The notes under the pieces are model-generated. The model searched no databases, was not told the DNA's origin, and saw only the letters and a list, made by a program, of their open reading frames with translations. A stretch of DNA of 64,000 bases, taken from contig CAZRRO010000018.1 in the NCBI GenBank assembly GCA_964602595.1, positions 62,001-126,000 on the forward strand, given 5' to 3'. The stretch comes from CAIWAH01 sp964602595 (lineage in GTDB: Bacteria; Verrucomicrobiota; Verrucomicrobiia; Limisphaerales; UBA9464). Shown here piece after piece: positions 42,953-50,684 of this stretch. Positions within the stretch are counted from its first letter, which is position 1; every line of letters starts with the position of its first letter. The position numbers and the translations under genes were made by a program.

Positions 42953-44833
42953 CTACCACTTCATGTCCGCCACCGTGCGACCGGCGGGGATGAAGGGCAG
43001 CACGTGCTCGGTGTAGGGCGTGACCACGTCGAGGACGTAGGCGGTCTGAGACGCCAGCATGCGTTCGATCGCGGGACGCAAGTCCTTGCGATAGACGACG
43101 CGTTCGCAGGGCACGCCGAAGCTCTTGCAGACCTCGACGTAGTCCGGGTAGATGCCAGACCGGTTGTCGGGGTTGCCGAGATAGGTGTGGCCGCGGTTGC
43201 CGCCGTAGAAGTTGTCCTCCCACTGCACCACCATGCCAAGGTGCTGGTTGTTCAGGATGATGGCCTTGGCGGCGATCTTCTCGATGTAGGCGGTCGCCAG
43301 CTCCTGGATGTTCATCAGGAACGAGCCGTCGCCGTCGATGTCGATGACCTGCTTGTCCGGGCGGGCGACCTTCGCGCCGAGCGCGGCCGGGAAGCCGTAG
43401 CCCATGGAACCAAGCCCGCCGGAGGTGATAAACGTCCGCGGGTTGCTGTATTTGAACCACTGCCCGGCCCACATCTGGTGCTGGCCGACGCCGGTGGTGA
43501 TGATCGCATCGCCCTTGGTCGCCTTCCACAGCTCCTCGATCACCATCTGCTGGATGATGTATTCCTCGCCCTCCTTCTTGAAGGGCTGCATGTGGTCGGA
43601 ATCCACGATCTCGGCGCGGGTCGTGTAGCGGAACGGCGCCTTCTCCTTCCACTCAGCGATCTGGCTGTGCCAGTCCGGGAAGGTCTTCCGGATGCCACCG
43701 CGCTTGGCGATCAGCGCGTTCAGGCGGGTCAATGCATCACGGATGTCGCCGTGAACAGTCAGGTGGGCGCGCTTGTTCTTGTTGTGCTCCGAGGCGTCGA
43801 TGTCGATGTGGACAATGGTTGCCGCCTTGGCGAACTCGCTGAAGGCGCCGGTGACTCGGTCGTCGAAGCGGACGCCGAATGCCAACAGGAGGTCTGCCCC
43901 GTCCTTGAGTTTCACCGCGGCCTCGGTCGGATCATTGCGCTGCTTGAACTCACCATTGACCGCCCAGTTGGCGACGGCCGAGCCGTGCATGCCGAGCCAG
44001 CGCATCGAGAGAGGATGCGTTTCCGGGAAGCCGCCGATGCCCATCAGCGTGGTGGTGACCGGGATCTGGGCCGACTCAGCGAACTTCAACAACTCCGGTG
44101 CGGCACCCGCCGTGATAATGCCGCCGCCGCAGTAGATCACGGGCCGCTCGGCCTTTTCGAGCAATCCGACGATCTCATTCAGGGCGACCTCGTCCGCGCT
44201 GATGTCCGGATTGTAACCACGGAGACCGGCCTTGATTTCGGCGAGCGTCGGCCAGATCGGCTGGGCTTTCTGCTGCTGGATGTTCTTCGGGAAATCGAGC
44301 ACCACCGGACCGGGGCGGCCGGATTCCGCGATGTAGAACGCCTCCGCGACGATGCGGGGGATGTCCTTGATGTCGGTGATGAGATAGCTGTGCTTCACGA
44401 TGGGCAGCGTGACGCCGACCATGTCGGTTTCCTGGAAGGCGCCGCGACCGATCATCGACTGGGTGACCTGCCCCGTGATTGCGATCAACGGGCAGGAATC
44501 CATGTAGGCATCGGCGATGGCGGTGACGAGATTGGTCGCACCGGGACCGGAAGTGGCCATGCACACGCCCGCCTTGCCGGTGGCGCGGGCGTAGCCTTCC
44601 GCGGCAAAGCTGCCGCCCTGCTCATGGCGGGGCAGGATGGTCCGAATCTTGGACTTCGTGAGCGACTGGTGGATTTCCATGCTCGCACCGCCCGGGTAGG
44701 CGAAGATGACTTCCACGCCCGCGCGTTCGAGGGCCTCGACAAAAATGTCGCGGCCATACATCAGGGGCCCGACCTCGCGGCCGGCGGCGTTCGTGGTGGT
44801 GGTCTTCGGTTCTGTTTTCGTGGCTTGGCTCAT
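42953..44833 (-). CDS. ilvB: acetolactate synthase, large (catalytic) subunit
   Basis: Thiamine-diphosphate enzyme that joins two pyruvates to acetolactate (valine, leucine) or pyruvate and 2-oxobutyrate (isoleucine). 626 residues with an N-terminal extension of about 24 residues. The ThDP-activating Glu is in RHEQGGSFAAEGYARATGKAG. FAD-region motifs and the C-terminal ThDP-Mg site GDGSFLMNIQELATAY with NNQHLGMVVQWE are present. No ilvN/ilvH small subunit follows; the gene has its own terminator, so the subunit must be elsewhere. Preceded by a leader peptide and attenuator (44879-45039). No Shine-Dalgarno is evident before the ATG. Confidence 0.96.
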   Translation of the reverse strand: MSQATKTEPKTTTTNAAGREVGPLMYGRDIFVEALERAGVEVIFAYPGGASMEIHQSLTKSKIRTILPRHEQGGSFAAEGYARATGKAGVCMATSGPGATNLVTAIADAYMDSCPLIAITGQVTQSMIGRGAFQETDMVGVTLPIVKHSYLITDIKDIPRIVAEAFYIAESGRPGPVVLDFPKNIQQQKAQPIWPTLAEIKAGLRGYNPDISADEVALNEIVGLLEKAERPVIYCGGGIITAGAAPELLKFAESAQIPVTTTLMGIGGFPETHPLSMRWLGMHGSAVANWAVNGEFKQRNDPTEAAVKLKDGADLLLAFGVRFDDRVTGAFSEFAKAATIVHIDIDASEHNKNKRAHLTVHGDIRDALTRLNALIAKRGGIRKTFPDWHSQIAEWKEKAPFRYTTRAEIVDSDHMQPFKKEGEEYIIQQMVIEELWKATKGDAIITTGVGQHQMWAGQWFKYSNPRTFITSGGLGSMGYGFPAALGAKVARPDKQVIDIDGDGSFLMNIQELATAYIEKIAAKAIILNNQHLGMVVQWEDNFYGGNRGHTYLGNPDNRSGIYPDYVEVCKSFGVPCERVVYRKDLRPAIERMLASQTAYVLDVVTPYTEHVLPFIPAGRTVADMKW

Positions 44834-44878
44834 GTTAGCTGCGTCGAGTTGGGCCGGGTCGGCGGCGGATTTTTAGGA

Positions 44879-44916
44879 CAAAAAACCCACGGCCGTCGCC
44901 AGCCGTGGGTTCTTGT
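44879..44916 (-). promoter_or_regulatory. attenuator: terminator and antiterminator arm of ilvB leader
   Basis: On the ilvB strand AACCCACGGC (44893-44884 and 44911-44902 as arms) forms a perfect 10-bp stem with an 8-base loop followed by a run of six T, a strong intrinsic terminator 46 bases before the ilvB ATG. The 5' arm also lies inside ACAAGAACCC (44916-44907), which can pair with GGGCTCTTGT (44945-44936) at 9 of 10 positions, giving a competing antiterminator. Confidence 0.85.
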
Positions 44917-44926
44917 TGATAGTGTT

Positions 44927-45001
44927 TCAAGCACGACAAGAGCCCTCGGCGGCGTGGCCGCCTACTACGAGGACTACTACTGACGTCGTGCAGAAGTGCA
45001 T
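44927..45001 (-). CDS. ilvB leader peptide, 24 aa, Val/Leu-rich
   Basis: Begins ATG at 45001, MHFCTTSVVVLVVGG then HAAEGSCRA and a TGA stop at 44929-44927. Codons 8-13 are GTA GTA GTC CTC GTA GTA: five valines and one leucine in a row, the control codons. The hairpin partner AGTCCTCG (44975-44968) overlaps the control codons and can pair with CGAGGGCT (44948-44941) near the end of the peptide. The arrangement is that of the E. coli ilvB leader, in which ribosome stalling at Val/Leu codons disrupts the 1:2 hairpin. No Shine-Dalgarno is present; the predicted start of transcription lies only 1-3 bases upstream. Confidence 0.85.
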   Translation of the reverse strand: MHFCTTSVVVLVVGGHAAEGSCRA

Positions 45002-45009
45002 CGGGCGAG

Positions 45010-45039
45010 ATTAGAGGGAGGAAGCGGCCGCCGGGTCAA
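45010..45039 (-). promoter_or_regulatory. promoter of the ilvB leader
   Basis: -35 TTGACC (45039-45034) and -10 TCTAAT (45015-45010), separated by 18 bases, each with five of six consensus bases. The predicted start site at about 45003 places transcription almost at the leader ATG (45001), so the leader mRNA would be nearly leaderless. Confidence 0.65.
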
Positions 45040-45245
45040 GGCTGCTTTCGGTTTCGCCAGGAGTTCCAGGCCCCGATCGTCAGGCTAAGCACCAAACCGG
45101 CCCGGAGCGCCCAATACCACCACGGTCGGCCAGCGCCGGCGACGATCGGTTCGTTTTCCCCGGAAGCCGCCCGTGCGACGAACGAATGTCCCTGGCACAG
45201 GACTGCGGCGAAGAGGTGGGGGAGGTGTCGGCGGATGAATTCCAC
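45036..45245 (-). CDS. possible small membrane protein upstream of ilvB
   Basis: From a GTG at 45245 the 69-residue product ends with a membrane helix (YWALRAGLVLSLTIGAW) and a basic tail (NSWRNRKQP). The stop overlaps the -35 element of the ilvB promoter. The frame is open further upstream to 45323 and would overlap the rsuA start. It is weakly supported; no family recognised. Confidence 0.35.
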   Translation of the reverse strand: MEFIRRHLPHLFAAVLCQGHSFVARAASGENEPIVAGAGRPWWYWALRAGLVLSLTIGAWNSWRNRKQP

Positions 45246-45301
45246 GGAAATTGGTTTAGCACTGCGGGCGTTCCGCTTCCATCCTCGGGAACAAAGAAAC
45301 G

Positions 45302-46015
45302 ATGTCCGCTTCCCCGCACTCACCGACCAAACGCCGCATCGACCAATTGCTCTCCTCCTGCGGCTATTGCAGCCGCTCCGATGCCCGATTGTGGGTGAAA
45401 GGCGGCCGGGTGACGGTGGCCGGCCAGGTCGCCAAGCGGTTCGGCGACAAGGTTTTCGCCCACGAAATGCGGGTTGATGGCGAACCCGTCGAACAGCCCG
45501 AGGGCTTGCTCGCCGTCTTTCACAAGCCGTTGGGGTGCGTCTGCTCGCGCGATGAGCGGGAGGGCACCAACGTCTATGATTTGCTGCCGGAACGCTGGTC
45601 AGGACGAAATCCGCCGGTCAGCACGGTCGGCCGGCTGGACAAGGACACGACCGGGGTGTTGCTGGTGACGGACCAAGGCGATCTGCTGCATCGTCTGACT
45701 TCCCCGAGGCAGAAGGTGCCGAAGGTTTACGAAGTCACTTTCGACGGCACAATTCGCCCCGGGTTGGTAGAGCTGTTCGCTTCCGGAACCCTCTGCCTGG
45801 AGGACGAGAACGATCCGTGTCTTCCGGCTATGCTGGAGATCATCGACGCGACCCATGCGCGCTTGGAGATCGTTGAGGGCCGATTTCATCAGGTCCGCCG
45901 AATGTTCGGCAGCCAAGGGCTGCTGGTAACCCGGCTGCACCGGTCGCGCTTCGGCGACTATTCCGTCGACGGGCTGGCTCCGGGGGAATGGCGGTATCTG
46001 CCCCTGCCGGCGTGA
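45302..46015 (+). CDS. rsuA: 16S rRNA pseudouridine(516) synthase family
   Basis: Forms pseudouridine in rRNA. The 237-residue protein has an N-terminal S4 domain (RIDQLLSSCGYCSRSDARLWVKGGRVTV) and a catalytic RsuA-like domain with the GRLDKDTTGVLLVTDQGDLLH block; the Asp after GRL is the nucleophile. It ends GEWRYLPLPA. RsuA is favoured over RluB/RluE by length and by the short KVYEVTFDGT motif; assignment within the family is approximate. Confidence 0.88.
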   Translation: MSASPHSPTKRRIDQLLSSCGYCSRSDARLWVKGGRVTVAGQVAKRFGDKVFAHEMRVDGEPVEQPEGLLAVFHKPLGCVCSRDEREGTNVYDLLPERWSGRNPPVSTVGRLDKDTTGVLLVTDQGDLLHRLTSPRQKVPKVYEVTFDGTIRPGLVELFASGTLCLEDENDPCLPAMLEIIDATHARLEIVEGRFHQVRRMFGSQGLLVTRLHRSRFGDYSVDGLAPGEWRYLPLPA

Positions 46016-46033
46016 AACCGCCGGATGGCCAGT

Positions 46034-46681
46034 TCAGGCCATCAGTTGTTCCAGGGCCGCGAAGAGCGCCGACCGGTCCGGCAACGTCTCCGCGACTCCG
46101 GTTCCCCGCAGGAGCGTGAATCCGGGGCCGTGCGCCGGCCCGTTCACCACACAGGCTGGCGTGCGGGATTCGGTCAATTGCCGGCGGCCAGCCGCCAATG
46201 CATCTCCTTGAGTCCCGTCCACCTCATATTTCCAACCCACGACGCAGGCATTAGGAAACCATTGCGGGAGTTCCGGCAGCAGTTTGGCGGTCGGGCGCAG
46301 TTCGACCAGCAGGTTGCCGGACCGGGTGCTGAGTTTGCCGCCGGCAATGGATATCAAATCGCCGTGGTCGGTTCGCTGAAAGGAGGCTCCTCCGGTGAAA
46401 TCGCTGACTGCCGCCGCATGGAAAACCGCACCAGTCTGAGGAGAGGCAAGTCGCTCAAATTCGGCACGCAACGTGGCGGTGGTGGAAAACCGACGGACGG
46501 TCACGGCGGCCAAGGGGCGGTTCCAAGTGGCCGTTTCGCTGAGAAGCAAAGTCACCTCGTGCCCAGCCTGGGTAAGGTGATTGGCCAGTTCGCCGCCGAG
46601 ACTGCCGGTCGAGAAGTTGGTAAGCCGGCGGACTTGGTCCAAAGGTTCCCAAGTCGGGCCGGCGGAAATGACGCAGCGCAT
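46034..46681 (-). CDS. coaB: stand-alone phosphopantothenate-cysteine ligase (CoaB-like)
   Basis: Adds cysteine to 4'-phosphopantothenate in coenzyme A synthesis. 215 residues with the CoaB opening CVISAGPTWEPLDQVRRLTNFSTGSLGG, VFHAAAVSDF and the CTP-site region. The conserved SSGKMG loop reads STGSLG and the FAAET segment reads WKYEVDG, so it is diverged. There is no fused CoaC flavoprotein decarboxylase. The ATG at 46681 is used; an extension to 46759 overlaps the rplS terminator. Confidence 0.78.
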   Translation of the reverse strand: MRCVISAGPTWEPLDQVRRLTNFSTGSLGGELANHLTQAGHEVTLLLSETATWNRPLAAVTVRRFSTTATLRAEFERLASPQTGAVFHAAAVSDFTGGASFQRTDHGDLISIAGGKLSTRSGNLLVELRPTAKLLPELPQWFPNACVVGWKYEVDGTQGDALAAGRRQLTESRTPACVVNGPAHGPGFTLLRGTGVAETLPDRSALFAALEQLMA

Positions 46682-46742
46682 GTGGCAGGCTAGCCCGACC
46701 CACTGCGCGTGCCAATCCGCGCCGAAGGATGCCCACAGACGC

Positions 46743-46771
46743 AAAAAGGGCGGAGTCAAAAGACTCCGCCC
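46743..46771 (-). terminator. intrinsic terminator of the rpsP-rplS operon
   Basis: On the minus strand GGGCGGAGTC (46771-46762) pairs with GACTCCGCCC (46757-46748) across a TTTT loop, followed by TTTTT. It lies 24 bases after the rplS stop. Confidence 0.92.
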
Positions 46772-46794
46772 CTTGGTGCCGCAACCCGACCCGA

Positions 46795-47184
46795 TTACGT
46801 GGTCGGCTTGGCCTTTTTGTTCGTCGTGTCCTTCTCCTTCACCGTCATGGCGCTCTTGCCCAGGCGTTGGCGCAGGTAGGTCAACTTCGCGCGGCGAACC
46901 TTGCCTTCGCGTTCGACTTCAACCTTTTCCACGCGGGGAGAATGGATCGGGAAAATACGCTCCACGCCTTCACCGTAGCTGATGCGGCGGACCGTGAACG
47001 TCTCGTTCAGACCATGTCCACGGATACCGATCACAAGGCCGGCGAAGACCTGGACGCGTTCCTTGTCGCCTTCCACGACCTTCGTGTGGACGCGGACAGA
47101 ATCACCCACGTTGAACTTGAGGGGTTCCTTGCGGAAATGCTCGCCCTCAATCTTGTCTAACAGCGCACCAATGTTCAGCTTCAT
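46795..47184 (-). CDS. rplS: ribosomal protein L19
   Basis: Large-subunit protein at the subunit interface. 129 residues: MKLNIGALLDKIEGEHF, FNVGDSVRVHTKVVEGDKERVQ, the GLVIGIRGHGLNETFTVRRISYGEGVER block and FPIHSPRVEKVEVEREG are standard. The C-terminus has an extra lysine-rich tail (TVKEKDTTNKKAKPTT). It starts 20 bases after trmD. Last gene of the operon; terminator directly after. Confidence 0.98.
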   Translation of the reverse strand: MKLNIGALLDKIEGEHFRKEPLKFNVGDSVRVHTKVVEGDKERVQVFAGLVIGIRGHGLNETFTVRRISYGEGVERIFPIHSPRVEKVEVEREGKVRRAKLTYLRQRLGKSAMTVKEKDTTNKKAKPTT

Positions 47185-47204
47185 GTTAATTCCTAAATCA
47201 GTTG

Positions 47205-47921
47205 TCACTTGGCCGGGCGCGGACCTTTCCGCTCCCAGCGTCTGTTCTCCCACAAATCCGGCCGTCGCGCCGCCGTCCGCCTGACTGCCTGCGCCCGCCG
47301 CCACCGCTCGATGGCCGCGTGATTTCCGGACGTCAAAATCTCCGGCACGGTCCAGCCCCGGAAATCGGCCGGCCGCGTGTAGTGCGGATACTCCAGCAAC
47401 CCGTGGCTGAACGATTCATCCTCGCTGCTGGCATCGTCGCCCAGCGCGCCCGGCAACAACCGGGCCACCGTGTCGATGATGACCATCGCCGGCAAGTTGC
47501 CGTTGGTGAGCACAAAATCGCCGATGCTCAAATCGTCATCCACCAAGTGCTCGCGCACCCGCTCGTCGTAACCCTCATAGCTTCCGCAGATGAAAACCAA
47601 GGACTCTTCCCGCGCCAGTTCCCGGGCGACGGACTGATCAAACCTGCGTCCGCTGGGCGAAGTCAGGATTACCTTGGATTTTTCACCGAGTTCAGCCTGC
47701 AAGGCCTCGACGGCTTCAAAGAGCGGCTCAGGTTTTAGGACCATTCCCGGTCCGCCACCGTAGGGACTGTCGTCCACCGTCCGATGACGGTCGTGCGTCC
47801 AATCCCGCAAATCGTGAATCCTCAGGTCGAGGACCCCCGCCTGCCGCGCCCGCTTGATGATGCTTTCATCCAGCGGACCCGCAAACATGGCGGGAAACAG
47901 GGTTAAAACGTCAATCTTCAT
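47205..47921 (-). CDS. trmD: tRNA (guanine-37-N1)-methyltransferase
   Basis: Methylates G37 of tRNAs reading CNN codons, preventing frameshifting. 238 residues with the trefoil-knot SAM site: MKIDVLTLFPAMFAGPL, DDSPYGGGPGMVLKPEPL, FICGSYEGYDERVREHL, GDFVLTNGNLPAMVIID and the C-terminal HYTRPADFRGWTVPEIL. It lies between the KH protein and rplS in a classic ribosome/tRNA operon. Confidence 0.98.
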   Translation of the reverse strand: MKIDVLTLFPAMFAGPLDESIIKRARQAGVLDLRIHDLRDWTHDRHRTVDDSPYGGGPGMVLKPEPLFEAVEALQAELGEKSKVILTSPSGRRFDQSVARELAREESLVFICGSYEGYDERVREHLVDDDLSIGDFVLTNGNLPAMVIIDTVARLLPGALGDDASSEDESFSHGLLEYPHYTRPADFRGWTVPEILTSGNHAAIERWRRAQAVRRTAARRPDLWENRRWERKGPRPAK

Positions 47922-47959
47922 CGGCCAAGCGCTGCCTGTTCGTCAGCGCAAGCCTCGGT

Positions 47960-48193
47960 TCAGTCGTCGATCAGGTCGACCACGCAGCGGATGCCCTTCT
48001 TCTGGGCGCCCAGCTGGACCAGCGACCGCAGGGCCTGAATGGTGCTGCCCCGACGGCCAATGATCTTGCCGGCGTCGCCCGGGGCAACGCGCAACTCATA
48101 GGCCGTGAGGCCGCTTTTCTCCACGGCAGTGACCTGCACGGCGTCGGGTTGGTCCACCAACCCTTTAACCACGAATTCGAGGAACGCTTGCAT
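47960..48193 (-). CDS. khpA: KH-domain RNA-binding protein (KhpA/YlqC)
   Basis: A 77-residue single KH domain protein: EFVVKGLVDQPDAVQV, then the GxxG loop in IIGRRGSTIQALRSL (GRRG), ending CVVDLIDD. It follows rpsP by 13 bases and precedes trmD by 38. In Gram-positive operons a KH gene sits at the same place (ylqC between rpsP and rimM). KhpA binds RNA, often with KhpB. Confidence 0.93.
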   Translation of the reverse strand: MQAFLEFVVKGLVDQPDAVQVTAVEKSGLTAYELRVAPGDAGKIIGRRGSTIQALRSLVQLGAQKKGIRCVVDLIDD

Positions 48194-48206
48194 GGTCGGC
48201 TCCGCT

Positions 48207-48470
48207 TCAGGCGGCCGGGGCAGCCGCGGCGGCCTTGCGCGCCTTCTTGATCATGCTGAACACAGTCTCGGAGGGCTGGGCGCCGACCTTCAACCAGTGC
48301 TCGGCACGTTCGAGCTTCAGGGAAAAATTGATCTCCTTGGAGTCAAGGGGATGATAGGTGCCAAGTTCCTCAAGGAACTTGCCATCACGCGGGCTGCGCT
48401 GGTCCGCCGCCACAATGCGGAACACCGGTTGATTCTTTGCGCCAACGCGCTTCAGACGGAGTCTAACCAT
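48207..48470 (-). CDS. rpsP: ribosomal protein S16
   Basis: Small-subunit assembly protein. 87 residues starting MVRLRLKRVGAKNQPVFRIV, then ADQRSPRDGKFLEELGTYHP and a C-terminal Ala/Lys tail. First gene of the minus-strand group rpsP-khpA-trmD-rplS. No strong Shine-Dalgarno precedes the ATG (ATTTTGT). The promoter should lie in the 99 bases between this gene and the membrane gene upstream. Confidence 0.98.
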   Translation of the reverse strand: MVRLRLKRVGAKNQPVFRIVAADQRSPRDGKFLEELGTYHPLDSKEINFSLKLERAEHWLKVGAQPSETVFSMIKKARKAAAAAPAA

Positions 48471-48569
48471 ACAAAATCTGTCGTGCTGCCGGGTTAAGTC
48501 CCAGCGTTTGCCATCAAAGGAGCGCGGAAAATGACGAACGGAAGGCCCGCGTGCAAGCCCTGTTTTGGT

Positions 48570-49118
48570 TCACTTGAAGATGGTGAGCCCGAGGCCGCCA
48601 AGGAAAAGGCCCCAGATGACCCCACCCGCGGCCGCCAGTTTCAGCCGACCTTCGGTGGCGGTCAGCCATTTCAGCCAGTCCCGCAGGCGCCACGGGGACA
48701 CGGAAAGCCAGAGGCCGGCCAACACCCAGACATAGGCCCAGCCGGTGACGGCCCAGCGGAAGTTGCTGTCGTGCCAGCGGGCTTTTTCGCACATCAGCCA
48801 AGCCAGCATCAGCAGGAAAACGGTCAGTCCACGCACCGAGAGGAAATCCCGCACAAAGATGCAGCAACCCAGCCCGACCGCGCCGAAACCGATCAGCATG
48901 AGGTTCTTGTAGGCGGCAATGTCCTGCAGTTGTTCCTGGTAGAGGTTCCATTCGAACCATGCGGTGCCGAGCAGCATCAGGATGACGCCCAATCCGTAAT
49001 TGCGGTGAAACTGCCGGAGCCAATCGGCGGCCGGCTTGACCCGCAGCAAGGCCCAACCGTGGGTCAGGATCATGCCCGCCCCAAGGGCGAGGCAGAGCTG
49101 TGAAAGCGTAATCTTCAT
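48570..49118 (-). CDS. hypothetical multi-helix membrane protein downstream of miaB
   Basis: A 182-residue protein with about six hydrophobic segments (LCLALGAGMILTHGWALL, GLGVILMLLGTAWF, NLMLIGFGAVGLGCCIF, GLTVFLLMLAWLMC, WAYVWVLAGLWL, AAGGVIWGLFLGGLGLTIF). It starts 7 bases after the miaB stop and is probably co-transcribed. No family recognised. Confidence 0.7.
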   Translation of the reverse strand: MKITLSQLCLALGAGMILTHGWALLRVKPAADWLRQFHRNYGLGVILMLLGTAWFEWNLYQEQLQDIAAYKNLMLIGFGAVGLGCCIFVRDFLSVRGLTVFLLMLAWLMCEKARWHDSNFRWAVTGWAYVWVLAGLWLSVSPWRLRDWLKWLTATEGRLKLAAAGGVIWGLFLGGLGLTIFK

Positions 49119-49125
49119 TCGAAAT

Positions 49126-50520
49126 TCAGGCGGAAAGCAGCGCGGGCGCGGCGGAATCCTCTTCATCCATCCCGATCACCGCCGGATCGCCATAGAGCGT
49201 AAATGAGCCGGTCCGTTCGATGCGTAGGTTCAGCAATTGGCCCTGATGGCGTTCGCTGCCGGGGAACACGACGATCTTGTTGGAGCGCGTCCGCCCTTCG
49301 TAGCGGGCAGGGTTTTTCCGGCTGGGCCCCTCGACGAGGATTTCGACCGTCGAACCGATGAGGGCGTCGTATTTGCGGGCGGCCAGTTCGTTGGTCAGCG
49401 TCATCAGGCGCTGGTGCCGCCCCTCGATGATTTCTTCGGGCAGTTGGTCCGGCATTGCGGCCGCTGGGGTGTCCTTGCGCGGCGAATACTTGAAGACATA
49501 AGCGAGGTCAAATTCGAGCTGCCGGCATAGCGCCAACGTCTCCTCAAAGTCCGCCTCCGTCTCGCCCGGGAAACCCACGATGATGTCGGTGCTGAGTCCG
49601 ATTCCGGGCTGCACCCGGCGCAGCTTGCCGATGATCTCGGAGAAGCGTTCCCGGGTGTAGCCGCGATGCATGAGTTTCAGCAGCCGGTCGGAACCGCTCT
49701 GCAACGGCAGGTGGGCCGACTCGACCAGCTTCGGCAGCCGGCCGAAGGCTTCGATCAGGTCGTCGCCGTAGCCCTTGGGATGAGGCGAAGTGAACCGGAT
49801 CCGTTCCAAGCCATCGATCTCATGCACCGCCTCGATGAGCTGGACGAACGCCGACTTGCCGTCCCGCAGCGGATAATCGCGCTTGCCGTAGCTCGTCACG
49901 ATCTGCCCAAGCAACGTGACCTCCCGGACGCCGCGGGCAACGAGTTCGCGGCATTCGGCGACGATGTCGGGAATGGTCCGGCTGCGCTCCTCGCCGCGGG
50001 TAAACGGCACGATGCAGAACGTGCAGTGCTGGTTGCAGCCCTGCATGATGCTGACAAAGGCGGTCACGGACTTCTTGTCCGCGGCGCCAGTCAGCAGGTG
50101 TTCGCGGATGGTCGCCTGCGAGCCGTCCTCATCCGCCGTGTCCACGATTTGCGCCCGGCGGCCGGCCAATAGCTCGTCCAGATACTCCGCCGCCCGGTGA
50201 AATTTCTGCGTGCCCAGCACGAGATCCACGTCGGGAAGCGCTTCGACGAGCTGTTTGCCGCGGCTTTGGGCCATGCAACCCATGAAGCCCAGGATCGGTT
50301 GCCGGCCTTCCTTCCGGGCGATGCCGGCGACGTTCTCCATCTTCCAGATGGCCTTTTGCTCCGCCAGATCGCGCACGGAACAGGTATTGAGGAGCACCAC
50401 GTCCGCCGCGCTTTCATGGGCGGCCAGGGTGTAGCCCTTGGCGACGAGCTGCGCGGCGACGGCCTCGCTGTCGCGCTCGTTCATCTGGCAACCGTAGGTC
50501 TTGATGAAAACACTGGGCAT
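49126..50520 (-). CDS. miaB: tRNA-2-methylthio-N6-dimethylallyladenosine synthase
   Basis: Radical-SAM enzyme that adds a methylthio group to i6A37 in tRNA. 464 residues. The auxiliary cluster uses C11 (YGCQMN), C47 (NTCSVRD) and C82 (GCMAQ). The radical-SAM cluster is C162-x3-C166-x2-C169 (GCNQHCTFC). ERSRTIPDI, LLGQIVTSYG and a C-terminal TRAM domain (ILVEGPSRKNPARYEGRT) follow. The C-terminal tail ends DEEDSAAPALLSA. The ATG at 50520 (MPSVFIKTYGC) matches family starts. Divergent from the DUF1015 gene over 164 bases. Confidence 0.96.
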   Translation of the reverse strand: MPSVFIKTYGCQMNERDSEAVAAQLVAKGYTLAAHESAADVVLLNTCSVRDLAEQKAIWKMENVAGIARKEGRQPILGFMGCMAQSRGKQLVEALPDVDLVLGTQKFHRAAEYLDELLAGRRAQIVDTADEDGSQATIREHLLTGAADKKSVTAFVSIMQGCNQHCTFCIVPFTRGEERSRTIPDIVAECRELVARGVREVTLLGQIVTSYGKRDYPLRDGKSAFVQLIEAVHEIDGLERIRFTSPHPKGYGDDLIEAFGRLPKLVESAHLPLQSGSDRLLKLMHRGYTRERFSEIIGKLRRVQPGIGLSTDIIVGFPGETEADFEETLALCRQLEFDLAYVFKYSPRKDTPAAAMPDQLPEEIIEGRHQRLMTLTNELAARKYDALIGSTVEILVEGPSRKNPARYEGRTRSNKIVVFPGSERHQGQLLNLRIERTGSFTLYGDPAVIGMDEEDSAAPALLSA

Positions 50521-50684
50521 TCCTGCGAAAGTGCCGCGGACCGTAGGGAAACGCACCTCACTGCGCCAACGGGTTTTTTGCGAATCGCCCGGCAAATCCG
50601 CCGGCGGCAGTCGTCGGACACGGTTCAGCCGCTTCCCGCTTTCCCCGCGGGAGCCGGCCCACTAGCTTCCGCGCCGCTTTTCGT

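Noticed and set aside
43004..44983. Plus-strand open frame of 659 codons across ilvB
   Set aside because: It is antisense to ilvB, without coding-like composition. Its C-terminal AAYYEDYY is the complement of the leader control codons.
44879..45001. Riboswitch upstream of ilvB
   Set aside because: All structure is explained by a translated leader peptide, alternative hairpins and a terminator; no aptamer-like conserved core was seen.
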